Shown in pieces: positions 24,213-32,818 of a stretch of 52,917 bases of DNA; the stretch's first letter is position 1, and every line of letters starts with the position of its first letter. Below the pieces are notes generated by a model, which did no database searches, was not told where the DNA came from, and saw only the letters and a list, made by a program, of their open reading frames with translations. The stretch lies in assembly GCA_964486455.1 (NCBI GenBank), contig CAZAMP010000028.1:1-52917 (forward strand), written 5' to 3'. The translations under genes were made by a program, and so were the position numbers. This stretch comes from CAZAMP01 sp964486455 (GTDB lineage: Bacteria > Eisenbacteria > RBG-16-71-46 > CAZAMP01).

Positions 24213-25109
24213 ATGCCCGAGCTCCCTGATATCACAATCTACATCGATGCCCTCGAGGCGCGGATCATCGGGGAGCCGCTCGAGCGCGTCAGGATTTCCA
24301 GCCCGTTCCTTCTGCGCACGACTGAACCCCCGATCGAGGCCGTGAACGGTAGGCGCGTCGAACGGCTCCGGCGGATCGGGAAACGCATAGCGGTCGGGCT
24401 GGAGAACGACCTCTGGATGGTGCTCCACCTCATGATCGCGGGCCGCCTTCACTGGCGGACACCGGGTGCGAAGCCACCCGGAAAGCGAGGTCTCGCCGCA
24501 TTCGACTTTCCCGAAGGCACCTTGCTCCTCACCGAAGCAAGTCCGAAGAAGCGCGCATCCCTACACATCGTTCAGGGCACAGCCACCCTACGCACCCTCG
24601 ACCCCGGTGGTCTGGAGCCGCTCGAGGCCGACCGCGGGGCATTCGCGGCGGCGCTCACCGCCGGTAACAACACGCTCAAGCGTGCGCTCACGGACCCGCG
24701 GCGCTTCAGCGGAATCGGAAACGCCTACTCCGACGAGATCCTTCATCGCGCGCACCTCTCCCCCGTCAAGCTGACTGGTCGGCTCGAGGACGACGAGATC
24801 GATCGTCTCCATCAGGCGACGCGGGATGTCCTCAGCGAATGGATCGAAAGACTGCGGGAGGAGATGGCGGATGGGTTCCCAGAGAAGGTCACCGCCTTTC
24901 GGAAGGAGATGTGCGTCCACGGACGCTTCGGCGAACTGTGTCCGGAATGCGGCACGGCGGTTCAGCGGATTCGCTATGCGGCGAACGAAGCGAACTACTG
25001 CCCGCGCTGTCAGACGAACGGGAAGTTGCTCGCCGACCGCTCGCTCTCTCGATTGCTGAAAAAGGACTGGCCGAAGACAATCGAGGATCTGGAAGAACTC
25101 CGAGAGTAG
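24213..25109 (+). CDS. Fpg/Nei-family DNA glycosylase
   Basis: 298 residues. Base-excision repair enzyme that removes oxidised bases and nicks the strand. The protein must begin MPELPD, because Pro2 is the catalytic nucleophile and Glu3 assists; this fixes the start at 24213 and rules out the upstream ATG at 24201. The helix-two-turn-helix motif GIGNAYSDEILHRAHLSP (about 167-184) and a C-terminal zinc finger with CPEC and CPRC (about 245-270) are both complete. The PELPDITIY start and some substitutions suggest a Nei-like bacterial branch and not classical MutM. It stands alone, in an otherwise unrelated neighbourhood. Confidence 0.9.
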   Translation: MPELPDITIYIDALEARIIGEPLERVRISSPFLLRTTEPPIEAVNGRRVERLRRIGKRIAVGLENDLWMVLHLMIAGRLHWRTPGAKPPGKRGLAAFDFPEGTLLLTEASPKKRASLHIVQGTATLRTLDPGGLEPLEADRGAFAAALTAGNNTLKRALTDPRRFSGIGNAYSDEILHRAHLSPVKLTGRLEDDEIDRLHQATRDVLSEWIERLREEMADGFPEKVTAFRKEMCVHGRFGELCPECGTAVQRIRYAANEANYCPRCQTNGKLLADRSLSRLLKKDWPKTIEDLEELRE

Positions 25110-25122
25110 GCGGCAGCAAGAA

Positions 25123-25151
25123 CGGGAGCCCGACCGGCGGCCGGACTCCCG
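25123..25151. terminator. possible bidirectional terminator hairpin
   Basis: CGGGAG (25123-25128) pairs with CTCCCG (25146-25151), with an inner CCGG/CCGG stem. It lies between the convergent glycosylase and lipoprotein genes. No T-run follows on either strand, so termination is tentative. Confidence 0.4.
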
Positions 25152-25166
25152 TGGACGAGACGATCG

Positions 25167-26030
25167 CTACTGTCCGTATTCCGTGTTCCCAACCTGCGGC
25201 TGGTAGGCCGCCTTCACTTCGATCCATCCGTCGTCGGTGTTCATGTCCACCACCTGGATCTTCGCGTAGTTGTTGTCGGATGTCTTGATCGCGTAGACGT
25301 GTCCCATGATCGCCTCGACCGAATGCCCGGTTGCAGCATACCCATCGGCCGGCGCGGCGTCAGCGTCGTCCCAATCCGCCATGTAGCCGATGTCCTGGAT
25401 CTCCGCGCCGTTGATGCCATCGAGCCACATGCGCGTGCCGGCTCCGATGTCGAACCGCTCGCACATGGCATCGCCGCCGAGCGCGTTGTCGTACGTCTGA
25501 TCGTTGAGCCCCGTACAGTCGACCACGCCGAAGTTATCCATCTCGACACCGGCCTGTGCCGCGTCGACCTGCTTCGCGTAGAGCCTGTCCGTGGTGGTCA
25601 TCTCCGGCCGCGGTGTGTCCTCGATGATGTTGCTGGTGTGACTGACGTCGTCCCAGTCGTCCTTGGCGGCGACGACCAGGAACGAGTACGTCGTGCCGTT
25701 CGTGAGATTGTCGACATCCACGGATAGCTGCTGACTGCACGGCCCGGCCACCTCGATCGAGTCGACCGCCGTGAAGCCCGCAGGCACATCCTGACCCGGA
25801 TCTCCGCCTAGCGAGCCTTCGATCTTGTAGATCACGTAGCCGTCGAGATCATCTCCGTAGTTACTGCACCACCAGAAGAGCGTGACCTTGCCGTCGCCCG
25901 TGATACTGAGCAGCCCCAGCGGCGGCGAGAGATCGTCCGGCTCGACGACGTCCGGCGTCAGACTGTCTTCGCCACACCCGAACGCACTGAACAGAAGCAC
26001 CGTGCTGAGAACCACCATCAATCGCTTCAT
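25167..26030 (-). CDS. exported lipoprotein with a fibronectin type III-like domain
   Basis: 287 residues. A lysine-arginine start, hydrophobic stretch and lipobox ending at Cys19 (LLFSAFGCG) predict a lipoprotein signal peptide. Residues about 35-135 look like a fibronectin type III domain (SPPLGLLSITGDGKVTLFWW, then DGYVIYKI and TYSFLVVAAKDDWD). The C-terminal half has no family I recognise but is rich in Asp and Tyr and could be a beta domain. Such FN3-bearing lipoproteins are common in several uncultured FCB-group lineages, a weak hint on taxonomy. No operon partner is visible. Confidence 0.72.
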   Translation of the reverse strand: MKRLMVVLSTVLLFSAFGCGEDSLTPDVVEPDDLSPPLGLLSITGDGKVTLFWWCSNYGDDLDGYVIYKIEGSLGGDPGQDVPAGFTAVDSIEVAGPCSQQLSVDVDNLTNGTTYSFLVVAAKDDWDDVSHTSNIIEDTPRPEMTTTDRLYAKQVDAAQAGVEMDNFGVVDCTGLNDQTYDNALGGDAMCERFDIGAGTRMWLDGINGAEIQDIGYMADWDDADAAPADGYAATGHSVEAIMGHVYAIKTSDNNYAKIQVVDMNTDDGWIEVKAAYQPQVGNTEYGQ

Positions 26031-26197
26031 ACCGACTTCCTCCTCTTTCCGTCGTGCCTGTTATGAAGAGGCAAACCCACACCGCTAGGGTGAACACCAT
26101 CAACGAATGGTTTCGCCTGTGAACAACGAACGTCTTGCACTACAGTCCCTGGACACTGAATTCGGTCCAAGAGTCACATTCTGCCGCGAGAACAATC

Positions 26198-26779
26198 ATG
26201 CCGGTCAAGATACGAGAAATCGGATATCACCAGCTTCAGGACTACGCGCAACTATCTATCAACTTTGAGGTTAGGTCAATCCTAAGAGTGACCGAGCACG
26301 CGTCCGGGATGGGCGGCATCACGCTCCACGAGGAGCCGATCGAGGACGTATATACAAAGGACTATGATGCTCACGACGGGGCTCCCGAGAGCTGGCCGAA
26401 GCAATTCGATGTCAGAAACTGGGCGTTCTTCCTGGCCGTCGAGGACGCCGAGACGGTCGGGGCCGTCGCCATCGCCTATGACACACCAACCATTCACCTC
26501 CTGGACGGGCGCCCCGATCTCGCCCTGGTCTGGGACCTACGCGTCCATCCGGACTTCCGCGGCCGGGGTATCGGATCCTTGCTCTTCGCCCACGCGGCGG
26601 AATGGGCACGAGAGCGCGGCTGCGAACAGCTCAAGGTAGAAACCCAGAACGTCAACGTCCCCGCATGCCGTTTCTACGTGAAGAACGGCTGTCATCTCGG
26701 CGCCATCCACCGCCACGCTTACGCGGCAACACCTCGTGTCGCGGACGAGGTGATGCTCCTCTGGTATCTCGACCTCTAG
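26198..26779 (+). CDS. GNAT-family N-acetyltransferase
   Basis: 193 residues from the ATG at 26198. Acetyl-CoA-binding motif A is VHPDFRGRGIGSLLF (116-130), with the preceding beta strand LALVWDLR and the following helix HAAEWARERGC. VNVPACRFYVKNGC matches the C-terminal GNAT motif B. The overall layout resembles small-molecule (antibiotic- or amine-) acetyltransferases of the streptothricin-acetyltransferase type, but the substrate is not identifiable. A start at 26135 would add 21 residues without conserved features. Confidence 0.8.
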   Translation: MPVKIREIGYHQLQDYAQLSINFEVRSILRVTEHASGMGGITLHEEPIEDVYTKDYDAHDGAPESWPKQFDVRNWAFFLAVEDAETVGAVAIAYDTPTIHLLDGRPDLALVWDLRVHPDFRGRGIGSLLFAHAAEWARERGCEQLKVETQNVNVPACRFYVKNGCHLGAIHRHAYAATPRVADEVMLLWYLDL

Positions 26780-26868
26780 CGGGCCTCTGTCCTGCCGACG
26801 GCTCCCAGGGTAGAATGGCCACCGGACCGATGGGTGCACATCGACCTGACCAACCGCCGGGAGGTGCC

Positions 26869-27825
26869 ATGCGACTTCTGTCATGCTGTTTCACGATCGC
26901 CGCTCTGAGCCTCGCGGCCACGATGGTGACCCAGGCCACAGAGGGAGATCCGGTGGAACTCGTCGACTTCGATTCGCTTTGGAACTTCTCCGACCCGGCC
27001 GCGACGGAGACTGCGTTCCGCGAGCTTCTCCCGGCCGCCCTCGAGTCCGGAGACGAGACGTACCACCTATCACTCCTCACACAGATCGCCCGCACCCAGG
27101 GTCTCCAGCGGAGCTTCGACGACGCACACGCGATCCTGGATGACGTCGAGAAGGCCCTCGAAACCGCAAAACCGGTCGCGCGGGTCCGCTACCTCCTCGA
27201 ACGGGGGCGTGTCTTCAACTCGTCGAAAAAGCCCGAGAAATCGCACCCACTGTTTCTCGGGGCGTGGGAGCTGGCCAAAACGATCGGGAAAGACGGCTTC
27301 GCCGTCGATGCGGCGCACATGATGGCCATCATCGAGAAAGATGAGAAGGCGCTCGAGTGGAACGAAACGGCGCTCGCGTTCGCCGAGGCGTCCGAGGACG
27401 AACGCGCGCGTAAGTGGCTGGGCTCGCTCTACAACAACATCGGCTGGACCTATCACGATATGAGTCGGTTCGATGACGCGCTGACTCTCTTCGAGAAAGC
27501 ACTCTATTGGCAGGAGGAGAAGGGGGATCTGGAGAGCATACAGATCGCCAAGTGGTGCGTCGGGCGCGGGCTTCGATCGCTGGACCGTATCGAAGAGGCG
27601 CTTGCGATCCAACTCGCGCTGCTCGCTGAATTCGAGGCCGCGGGTGCCAAGGATGGATACGTGTTCGAGGAACTGGCCGAGTGCTACCTCATCATCGAGC
27701 GGCACGCGGAGGCGAAGAGCTACTTCGCGCTCGCGCATGCGGAGCTTTCTCAGGATCCCTGGTTGATGGACAATGAGCCTGATCGAATCGCGCGTCTCAA
27801 GGAACTCGGGGGTGTCGACGACTAG
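26869..27825 (+). CDS. exported tetratricopeptide-repeat protein
   Basis: 318 residues. A signal peptide (MRLLSCCFTIAALSLAATM and following) with a strong GGGAGGTG ribosome-binding site sets the start. The rest is helical with TPR-like repeats, clearest at YNNIGWTYHDMSRFDDALTL and DGYVFEELAECYLIIERHA. TPR proteins mediate protein contacts; no enzyme signature is present. The kinase-like gene overlaps the last 14 bases, so it is probably the first gene of a four-gene unit running to 30443. Confidence 0.75.
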   Translation: MRLLSCCFTIAALSLAATMVTQATEGDPVELVDFDSLWNFSDPAATETAFRELLPAALESGDETYHLSLLTQIARTQGLQRSFDDAHAILDDVEKALETAKPVARVRYLLERGRVFNSSKKPEKSHPLFLGAWELAKTIGKDGFAVDAAHMMAIIEKDEKALEWNETALAFAEASEDERARKWLGSLYNNIGWTYHDMSRFDDALTLFEKALYWQEEKGDLESIQIAKWCVGRGLRSLDRIEEALAIQLALLAEFEAAGAKDGYVFEELAECYLIIERHAEAKSYFALAHAELSQDPWLMDNEPDRIARLKELGGVDD

Positions 27826-28387
27826 CGGTGCCCGCAGCGCTCTCAAGCGCATCGTTGTGGTGGGATCGAGCTGTTCGGGCAAGACGACGCTCGCTCGGCG
27901 TCTTGCCGGCCTGCTGAATCTCAAGCATGTCGAGCTGGACGCGATCCACTGGGGGCCGAACTGGTCGGCGGCGGAGACCGAGCCGTTTCGGCGAGATGTC
28001 AGTCGGTCGCTCGACGACGGGAACTGGGTGGTCGACGGGAACTACTCGCAAGTCCAGGACATCACGTGGGGACGCGCCACCACGCTCATCTGGCTGAACT
28101 ATCCCTTCCTCACCGTGTTCGGTCGGGGACTCTCACGCACGATCCGCCGAGCCTTTTCCAAGGAGCCTCTCTTCTCGGGCAACCAGGAATCGTTCCGACA
28201 GTCTTTCCTCAGCCGAAACTCCATTCTCTGGTGGATCATCATCTCCCATCGCCGGCGCTGCCGATTGTACCGATCGCTCCTGGATAGCGGAACCTATCCG
28301 AACCTCAGCGTCATTGAGTTCACGCGACCCAGAGAAACGGACGCGTTCGTCGATTCCCTGACCCCCGACCCGGGAGCGAGCGGATGA
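27812..28387 (+). CDS. P-loop kinase, adenylate-kinase-like (FlaR/topology-modulation type)
   Basis: 191 residues from GTG 27812, which has AAGGA eight bases upstream; ATG 27773 would overlap the TPR gene by 53 bases. Walker A is GSSCSGKT (18-25). HVELDAIHWGPNW and WVVDGNYSQV are typical of the small P-loop kinases annotated as FlaR or adenylate-kinase-like, and IWLNYPFLTVFGR follows. Substrate unknown. It overlaps the next gene by ATGA, so the kinase and the URO-D-like enzyme are co-translated. Confidence 0.78.
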   Translation: MSTTSGARSALKRIVVVGSSCSGKTTLARRLAGLLNLKHVELDAIHWGPNWSAAETEPFRRDVSRSLDDGNWVVDGNYSQVQDITWGRATTLIWLNYPFLTVFGRGLSRTIRRAFSKEPLFSGNQESFRQSFLSRNSILWWIIISHRRRCRLYRSLLDSGTYPNLSVIEFTRPRETDAFVDSLTPDPGASG

Positions 28388-29448
28388 CATCCAAGGAGCG
28401 CCTGTACGCCGCGATGGACGGCAAGGAACCCGATCGCATACCGCGTGCGATGAACTTCTACCGAGTGAATGTCGAGGGCATGGCCCCACCCGGAGCATTT
28501 CGCGACGACATGCTGGACGTTCGCTTCGTGCGTTTCACACCCTCTCCGGAGGAAGAAGAACTGAAGAAGCGGGCCCTCCCGTACAGCGGCGACACCCGCC
28601 TGGGCAGCGCGTCGCAGGTCGCAACCTATCAGCACTGGAACTACTGTCCCGACGATGTCGCGTCTCGGAACCCCTTGGCGGGCGCCGAGTCGCTCGATGA
28701 TCTGAAGCAGTTTCCGTTCCCCGAGGTACGCGGCCCCTACCTGGACGAGGACCTTTCCCGTCAGGTCGCTGACATCCACGGGCGGGAGCTCGCCGCCGCG
28801 GGCGGCCTCCCCCATCTCGGGGGTGAGCTGTTCGAAGCCGCCTGGCGGCTGCGCGGTCTGGACAACTTTCTCATCGATCTCATCCGCCGCCCCGACTGGG
28901 CTCACTACATCTTGGACCGACTCGTAGAGCTGGCCGTTCGAAACGCCGAGTCGCTTGCGCGCGCGGGCATCGACGTTCTTGCGCTGGACGATGACGTCGG
29001 AATGCCGGGGTCGATGATGATCAGCCCGGCCACGTGGCGCGAGTTCTTCAAACCGCGTATGGCCGCGATCATTCACGCTGCGCGCCACATCAACCCGGAG
29101 ATCCGCGTGCTCTATCACAGCGACGGCGCGTTCGACCCGATCATCGGAGAGCTCGCGGAAATCGGCGTCAATGCGATCAATCCGATTCAGCCGGAACACA
29201 TGGACGCCGAGAGGATCCGTCGCGAACACGGCACGCGCCCGGCCTTGTGGGGCACCGTCGGTCGCCAGACCACTTTCAGCTTCGCTTCCCCCGACGAAAT
29301 CCGTACGGAGGTAAAGCATCGCGTCGACACGCTCGGCCGCGCGGGCCTCATCCTCTGCCCCGCTTACGACATCGACGAGCCGGACATCCCGTGGGAAAGC
29401 GTCGCGGCCTTTCTGGAAGCGGCGGATCACTACGGCAGGCCGCAATGA
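28384..29448 (+). CDS. uroporphyrinogen decarboxylase-like (URO-D superfamily) protein
   Basis: 354 residues, TIM-barrel URO-D superfamily, which includes HemE and the corrinoid methyltransferases MtaA/CmuA. Start MTSKERLYAAMDGKEPDRIP is the typical N-terminus. LALDDDVGMPGSMMISPATW and RVLYHSDGAFDPIIGEL are the central barrel motifs. The HxC zinc motif of the methyltransferases reads HSDG here, and a cysteine occurs later in ILCPAYDID. This fits the large uncharacterised branch and is not HemE. There is no corrinoid protein nearby. ATGA overlaps on both sides couple it to the kinase and the next gene. Confidence 0.8.
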   Translation: MTSKERLYAAMDGKEPDRIPRAMNFYRVNVEGMAPPGAFRDDMLDVRFVRFTPSPEEEELKKRALPYSGDTRLGSASQVATYQHWNYCPDDVASRNPLAGAESLDDLKQFPFPEVRGPYLDEDLSRQVADIHGRELAAAGGLPHLGGELFEAAWRLRGLDNFLIDLIRRPDWAHYILDRLVELAVRNAESLARAGIDVLALDDDVGMPGSMMISPATWREFFKPRMAAIIHAARHINPEIRVLYHSDGAFDPIIGELAEIGVNAINPIQPEHMDAERIRREHGTRPALWGTVGRQTTFSFASPDEIRTEVKHRVDTLGRAGLILCPAYDIDEPDIPWESVAAFLEAADHYGRPQ

Positions 29449-30443
29449 CGCCCGATCGTCCGGCGATCCTCGACATTGCCGAGCGTCTTCTAACGGAGGA
29501 GCTGGATCCCGTGCCGCGCTATCGACTCCTGAGGGACGTGCTGAGGTTGCCTGTGGACGCTCCCGATCTCGTTGCCGCGCGTGACGCTCTCGCCTCCAGT
29601 CGCTGGGTCCGGGATCTCGAGCGTGACCAACACGACGACGGGAGCTGGGGACGCTTTCACTCGAAGGACGCATCGCTCGAGCGGACGATCGAAACCACCG
29701 AGCAGGGCGTCGAGCGTGCCGTCGCGCTGGGGCTCGATGCGGGCCATCCGATCCTCGAATCCGCGGCCCGCTACATCACCTACGTGCTCAAGGGCGAGCA
29801 AGTGTTCCCGGATCCACCCGAGAAGAACACGCGCTGGCCGATCGGCACGCGTCTCTTCGCCGCCGCCACGCTCGCCATGATCCAGACCGATCACCCGGCG
29901 ATCGCGGATACGCGCGCGTACTGGGCCTCGGTGGCCTCACGGGCATTCCGTGCCGGGGGGTATGACCCGACCGAAGAGCTACTGGCCCATGAGGACCTTA
30001 GCCGATCGACAATCAAGGAGCTTCGCTACCTGAAGCTGAGCGGGAAGTATCAGCTCACGCTCCTGGGCGCGCACGTGGGATCGCTTCCGCGCGACCTGGA
30101 GGAGCAACTCGTGGCGTGGGTGTGCGCGGATCCGAGCGGGATCGGCTACCTGAGCGTCCCGCTATCACCGCCACCGCCTTCGGCGACGCCGAGCGTCGTG
30201 GACCGCTGGCTCTCCTCGTGGGAACTCCTCTTCCGTTTTTCCTGTCGGAATGCCCACGCGACACGCGCCGTCGGGTGGCTCTGGTCGGAGCGAAACGCGC
30301 AGGGTCTCTGGGATTGGGGAGTCCGCTGGACCGGCTCGCGGCATTTTCCCATGTCGGAAAGCCGGCGAATCAGGCGCCGCCGCGCGGTTGACTATGCAAC
30401 GCGCGTGCTGGTCCTGCTGGGGCGACTCTTCGATCAGGGGTAG
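29445..30443 (+). CDS. uncharacterised helical protein, alpha/alpha-toroid (prenyltransferase/squalene-cyclase-like)
   Basis: 332 residues. I do not recognise a specific enzyme. WVRDLERDQHDDGSWGRFHS (about 50-69) recalls the QxxDGSWG repeat of squalene cyclases and related alpha/alpha toroids, and WLWSERNAQGLWDWG near 282 is a second copy-like segment. There is no DxDD catalytic motif, so cyclase activity is unlikely. No signal peptide is seen. It overlaps the URO-D-like gene by four bases and ends the unit. Confidence 0.6.
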   Translation: MTPDRPAILDIAERLLTEELDPVPRYRLLRDVLRLPVDAPDLVAARDALASSRWVRDLERDQHDDGSWGRFHSKDASLERTIETTEQGVERAVALGLDAGHPILESAARYITYVLKGEQVFPDPPEKNTRWPIGTRLFAAATLAMIQTDHPAIADTRAYWASVASRAFRAGGYDPTEELLAHEDLSRSTIKELRYLKLSGKYQLTLLGAHVGSLPRDLEEQLVAWVCADPSGIGYLSVPLSPPPPSATPSVVDRWLSSWELLFRFSCRNAHATRAVGWLWSERNAQGLWDWGVRWTGSRHFPMSESRRIRRRRAVDYATRVLVLLGRLFDQG

Positions 30444-30572
30444 TCGCAAACCGACGGAACATGCGACCGCCTGAGAAAGCCATGCGACCGGGGCGGCGGC
30501 ATGCTAGCCTCTGCGCCGTTCACGACAACGATCGTCACGATGCACGAACCGACTTGGGGCAAGGAGACGCGT

Positions 30573-32804
30573 ATGAGGCGGACCACCCACAGAGAACGAA
30601 GCTACACGGCGAGCCGACGGGCCGCGCGAACAGCGCGAGGGCTTGCGGTCTGGGTCGCGATGGCTACATCCGTGACCGGCATCGTCTCCGCCGCGACGCC
30701 CGTCACGCCCGTCACGCCCGGCATCATTCAGCACAAGATCACGGCATGGGTCGATCCCGAAACCGCGCAGATCGAGGTCTATGACCGTATCGAGATTGAT
30801 GGGCGCGACATCCGGAAACCGGACCAGCCGTTTCGCTTCCTCCTGAACAAGCAGCTCCGGATCTCACGCGTGATGATCGGAGAAGAGACAACGTCGTGGA
30901 CGGAGAGCGACGCGTTCAACCCGAAACACTTCTGGAAGCGACCCGACTACGCGACAATGGTCCACTACGCGCACGCCCGCGAGGTCAGCATCTCCCCCAT
31001 CGGTGGCGGATGGCGTGACCCCAGCGTGATCACGATCCAGTACGCGGGTCTCATCGACGACACGCTGCACGCGCCTGAAGAAGACTACGGCCGGAGCTTC
31101 GAGACCACCACGGGGCTCATCGAGGCTCGCGGGGCCTTCCTCGCGGGCGGCACGTTCTGGCTGCCGGCCGTGCCGGATGACATGTTCCGCTATGATCTGA
31201 CGACCCACGTCCCCGACGAATGGGACGTCGTCAGCCAGGGAGAGCTTGCCGACCGCTACGTGCGTGACGGCCATCGGATAACGACCTGGCACTCACCGCA
31301 TCCGATGGAAGAGGTATATCTCGTCGCGGGCCCGTACGTCATTCGGCGCGCCCGTCACGGGGATACCGCCATCTACACCTACACGTATGAACCGGACGAC
31401 GAGCTGACATCGAAGTACATCAACGCCACAGCGGACTACTTGGACCACTACGAAGAGCTCATCGGCAGCTACCCCTTCGCCAAATTCGCGCTGGTCGAGA
31501 ACTTCTGGCAAACAGGCTACGGGATGCCGTCGTTCACCCTTCTCGGCGGCATCGTCATCCGTCTCCCCTTCATCGTGCACACGTCGTACGGCCACGAGAT
31601 CCTGCACAACTGGTGGGGGAACAGCGTGTTCGTCGATGTCGGCAGCGGGAACTGGTGCGAGGGACTTACGGTCTATCAGGCGGACTACGCCTACAAGAAA
31701 CGGGAAGGTGCCAACGCGGCGATCGACTATCGGCGAAACCAGCTGGCGGGCTACCTGAACTACGTCGGTGAGCAGAAGGACATTCCGCTGTCGGCGTTTC
31801 GCTCGCGACACTCGGGCGCCACGCAGGCCATCGGCTACGGCAAATCGATGATGGTCTTTCACATGCTCGAACGTCTTCTCGGCTCCAAAGACTTCCTCAC
31901 CGGTCTTCGTCGCTTCTACGACGACAACCTCTTCAGGTCCGCGAGCTGGGACGACCTCTTGCGTACGTTCAGCGCGGTCTCCTACGTGGATCTCGACTGG
32001 TTCGGTGATCAGTGGATCCGGAGGAGCGGGGCCCCCGTCATCAGTCTCGGCGACGTCAAGACCACCCATTCGGGGGACAAGCACACCCTCATGGTCGTGA
32101 TCGAGCAGGAGGAACCGGCCTATCGTCTCGATGTCCCGCTGGAGATCGAGCTGGAGGGAGGGGAGATCATTCGTCGGGAGATCGCCTGTGAGCGTCAGTC
32201 GACGGCATTCAGGATCGTGCTGAACGAGGCGCCCCGACGCGTCACCATCGATCCCGAGTTTGACCTCTTCCGTAAGCTTCACCGGGAAGAGATCCCCCCC
32301 GTCCTTAGTCAGACGCTCGGGGCCGACTCGACGATCATCGTTCTGGCGGATGGCGGCGCGTCCGACGTTCGCGAAGCCTATCGTGCCCTGGCGGATCAGT
32401 GGGGCCGTGAGCCGGGGGTGCGGGTCGCGGATGAAGCGGAGGTTTCCCTCGTGGAGCTTGGCAACACCGCAATCTGGCTCTTCGGGGATACCCGCTTCAG
32501 CGACGAGTTCGAGGACTCCGCTCCGGACGGCGCCACGCTCCGGCCGCTGGTCTCGGAACTCACCGGAGAGAAGAGCTTTCCGCCGAGGTCGCTCACGATC
32601 GTCGAAACGCGAACGCACCCGACGAATCCGGATCTGTCATGGTCCTGGCTCCGCCTTTCGGATCCGGATGTGTCGGCGTCGATCGGTCGAAAGATCCCCC
32701 ACTACGGAAAGTACAGCTACCTCATCTTCGACGACGCCAAGAACGTCGGCAAAGGCACCTGGCGGATTTCCGCGTCGCCGCTCACGTCAACGATCGACCG
32801 ATGA
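30573..32804 (+). CDS. exported M1-like zinc metallopeptidase
   Basis: 743 residues. An arginine-rich signal peptide (cleavage near ATSVTGIVSAA) starts at ATG 30573 behind AAGGAGA. The zinc motif HEILH (341-345) is followed after 17 residues by E363 (NWCEG), giving a gluzincin site; classical M1 enzymes have 18. The GxMEN substrate motif usual for M1 aminopeptidases is replaced by GYGMPSFTLLGG. An N-terminal beta domain precedes the catalytic part and a beta-rich C-terminal domain follows. It is probably a periplasmic or secreted peptidase related to M1, with altered specificity. The M28 peptidase starts 14 bases downstream. Confidence 0.82.
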   Translation: MRRTTHRERSYTASRRAARTARGLAVWVAMATSVTGIVSAATPVTPVTPGIIQHKITAWVDPETAQIEVYDRIEIDGRDIRKPDQPFRFLLNKQLRISRVMIGEETTSWTESDAFNPKHFWKRPDYATMVHYAHAREVSISPIGGGWRDPSVITIQYAGLIDDTLHAPEEDYGRSFETTTGLIEARGAFLAGGTFWLPAVPDDMFRYDLTTHVPDEWDVVSQGELADRYVRDGHRITTWHSPHPMEEVYLVAGPYVIRRARHGDTAIYTYTYEPDDELTSKYINATADYLDHYEELIGSYPFAKFALVENFWQTGYGMPSFTLLGGIVIRLPFIVHTSYGHEILHNWWGNSVFVDVGSGNWCEGLTVYQADYAYKKREGANAAIDYRRNQLAGYLNYVGEQKDIPLSAFRSRHSGATQAIGYGKSMMVFHMLERLLGSKDFLTGLRRFYDDNLFRSASWDDLLRTFSAVSYVDLDWFGDQWIRRSGAPVISLGDVKTTHSGDKHTLMVVIEQEEPAYRLDVPLEIELEGGEIIRREIACERQSTAFRIVLNEAPRRVTIDPEFDLFRKLHREEIPPVLSQTLGADSTIIVLADGGASDVREAYRALADQWGREPGVRVADEAEVSLVELGNTAIWLFGDTRFSDEFEDSAPDGATLRPLVSELTGEKSFPPRSLTIVETRTHPTNPDLSWSWLRLSDPDVSASIGRKIPHYGKYSYLIFDDAKNVGKGTWRISASPLTSTIDR

Positions 32805-32818
32805 GAGAGGGGTTTGTG

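Noticed and set aside
28294..29673. 459-codon antisense frame over the URO-D-like gene
   Set aside because: Spans two genes whose plus-strand products have clear family motifs and coupled starts; the antisense protein has none.
31293..32618. 441-codon antisense frame over the M1-like peptidase
   Set aside because: Shadow of a gene with an intact zinc site; no recognisable domain in the antisense translation.
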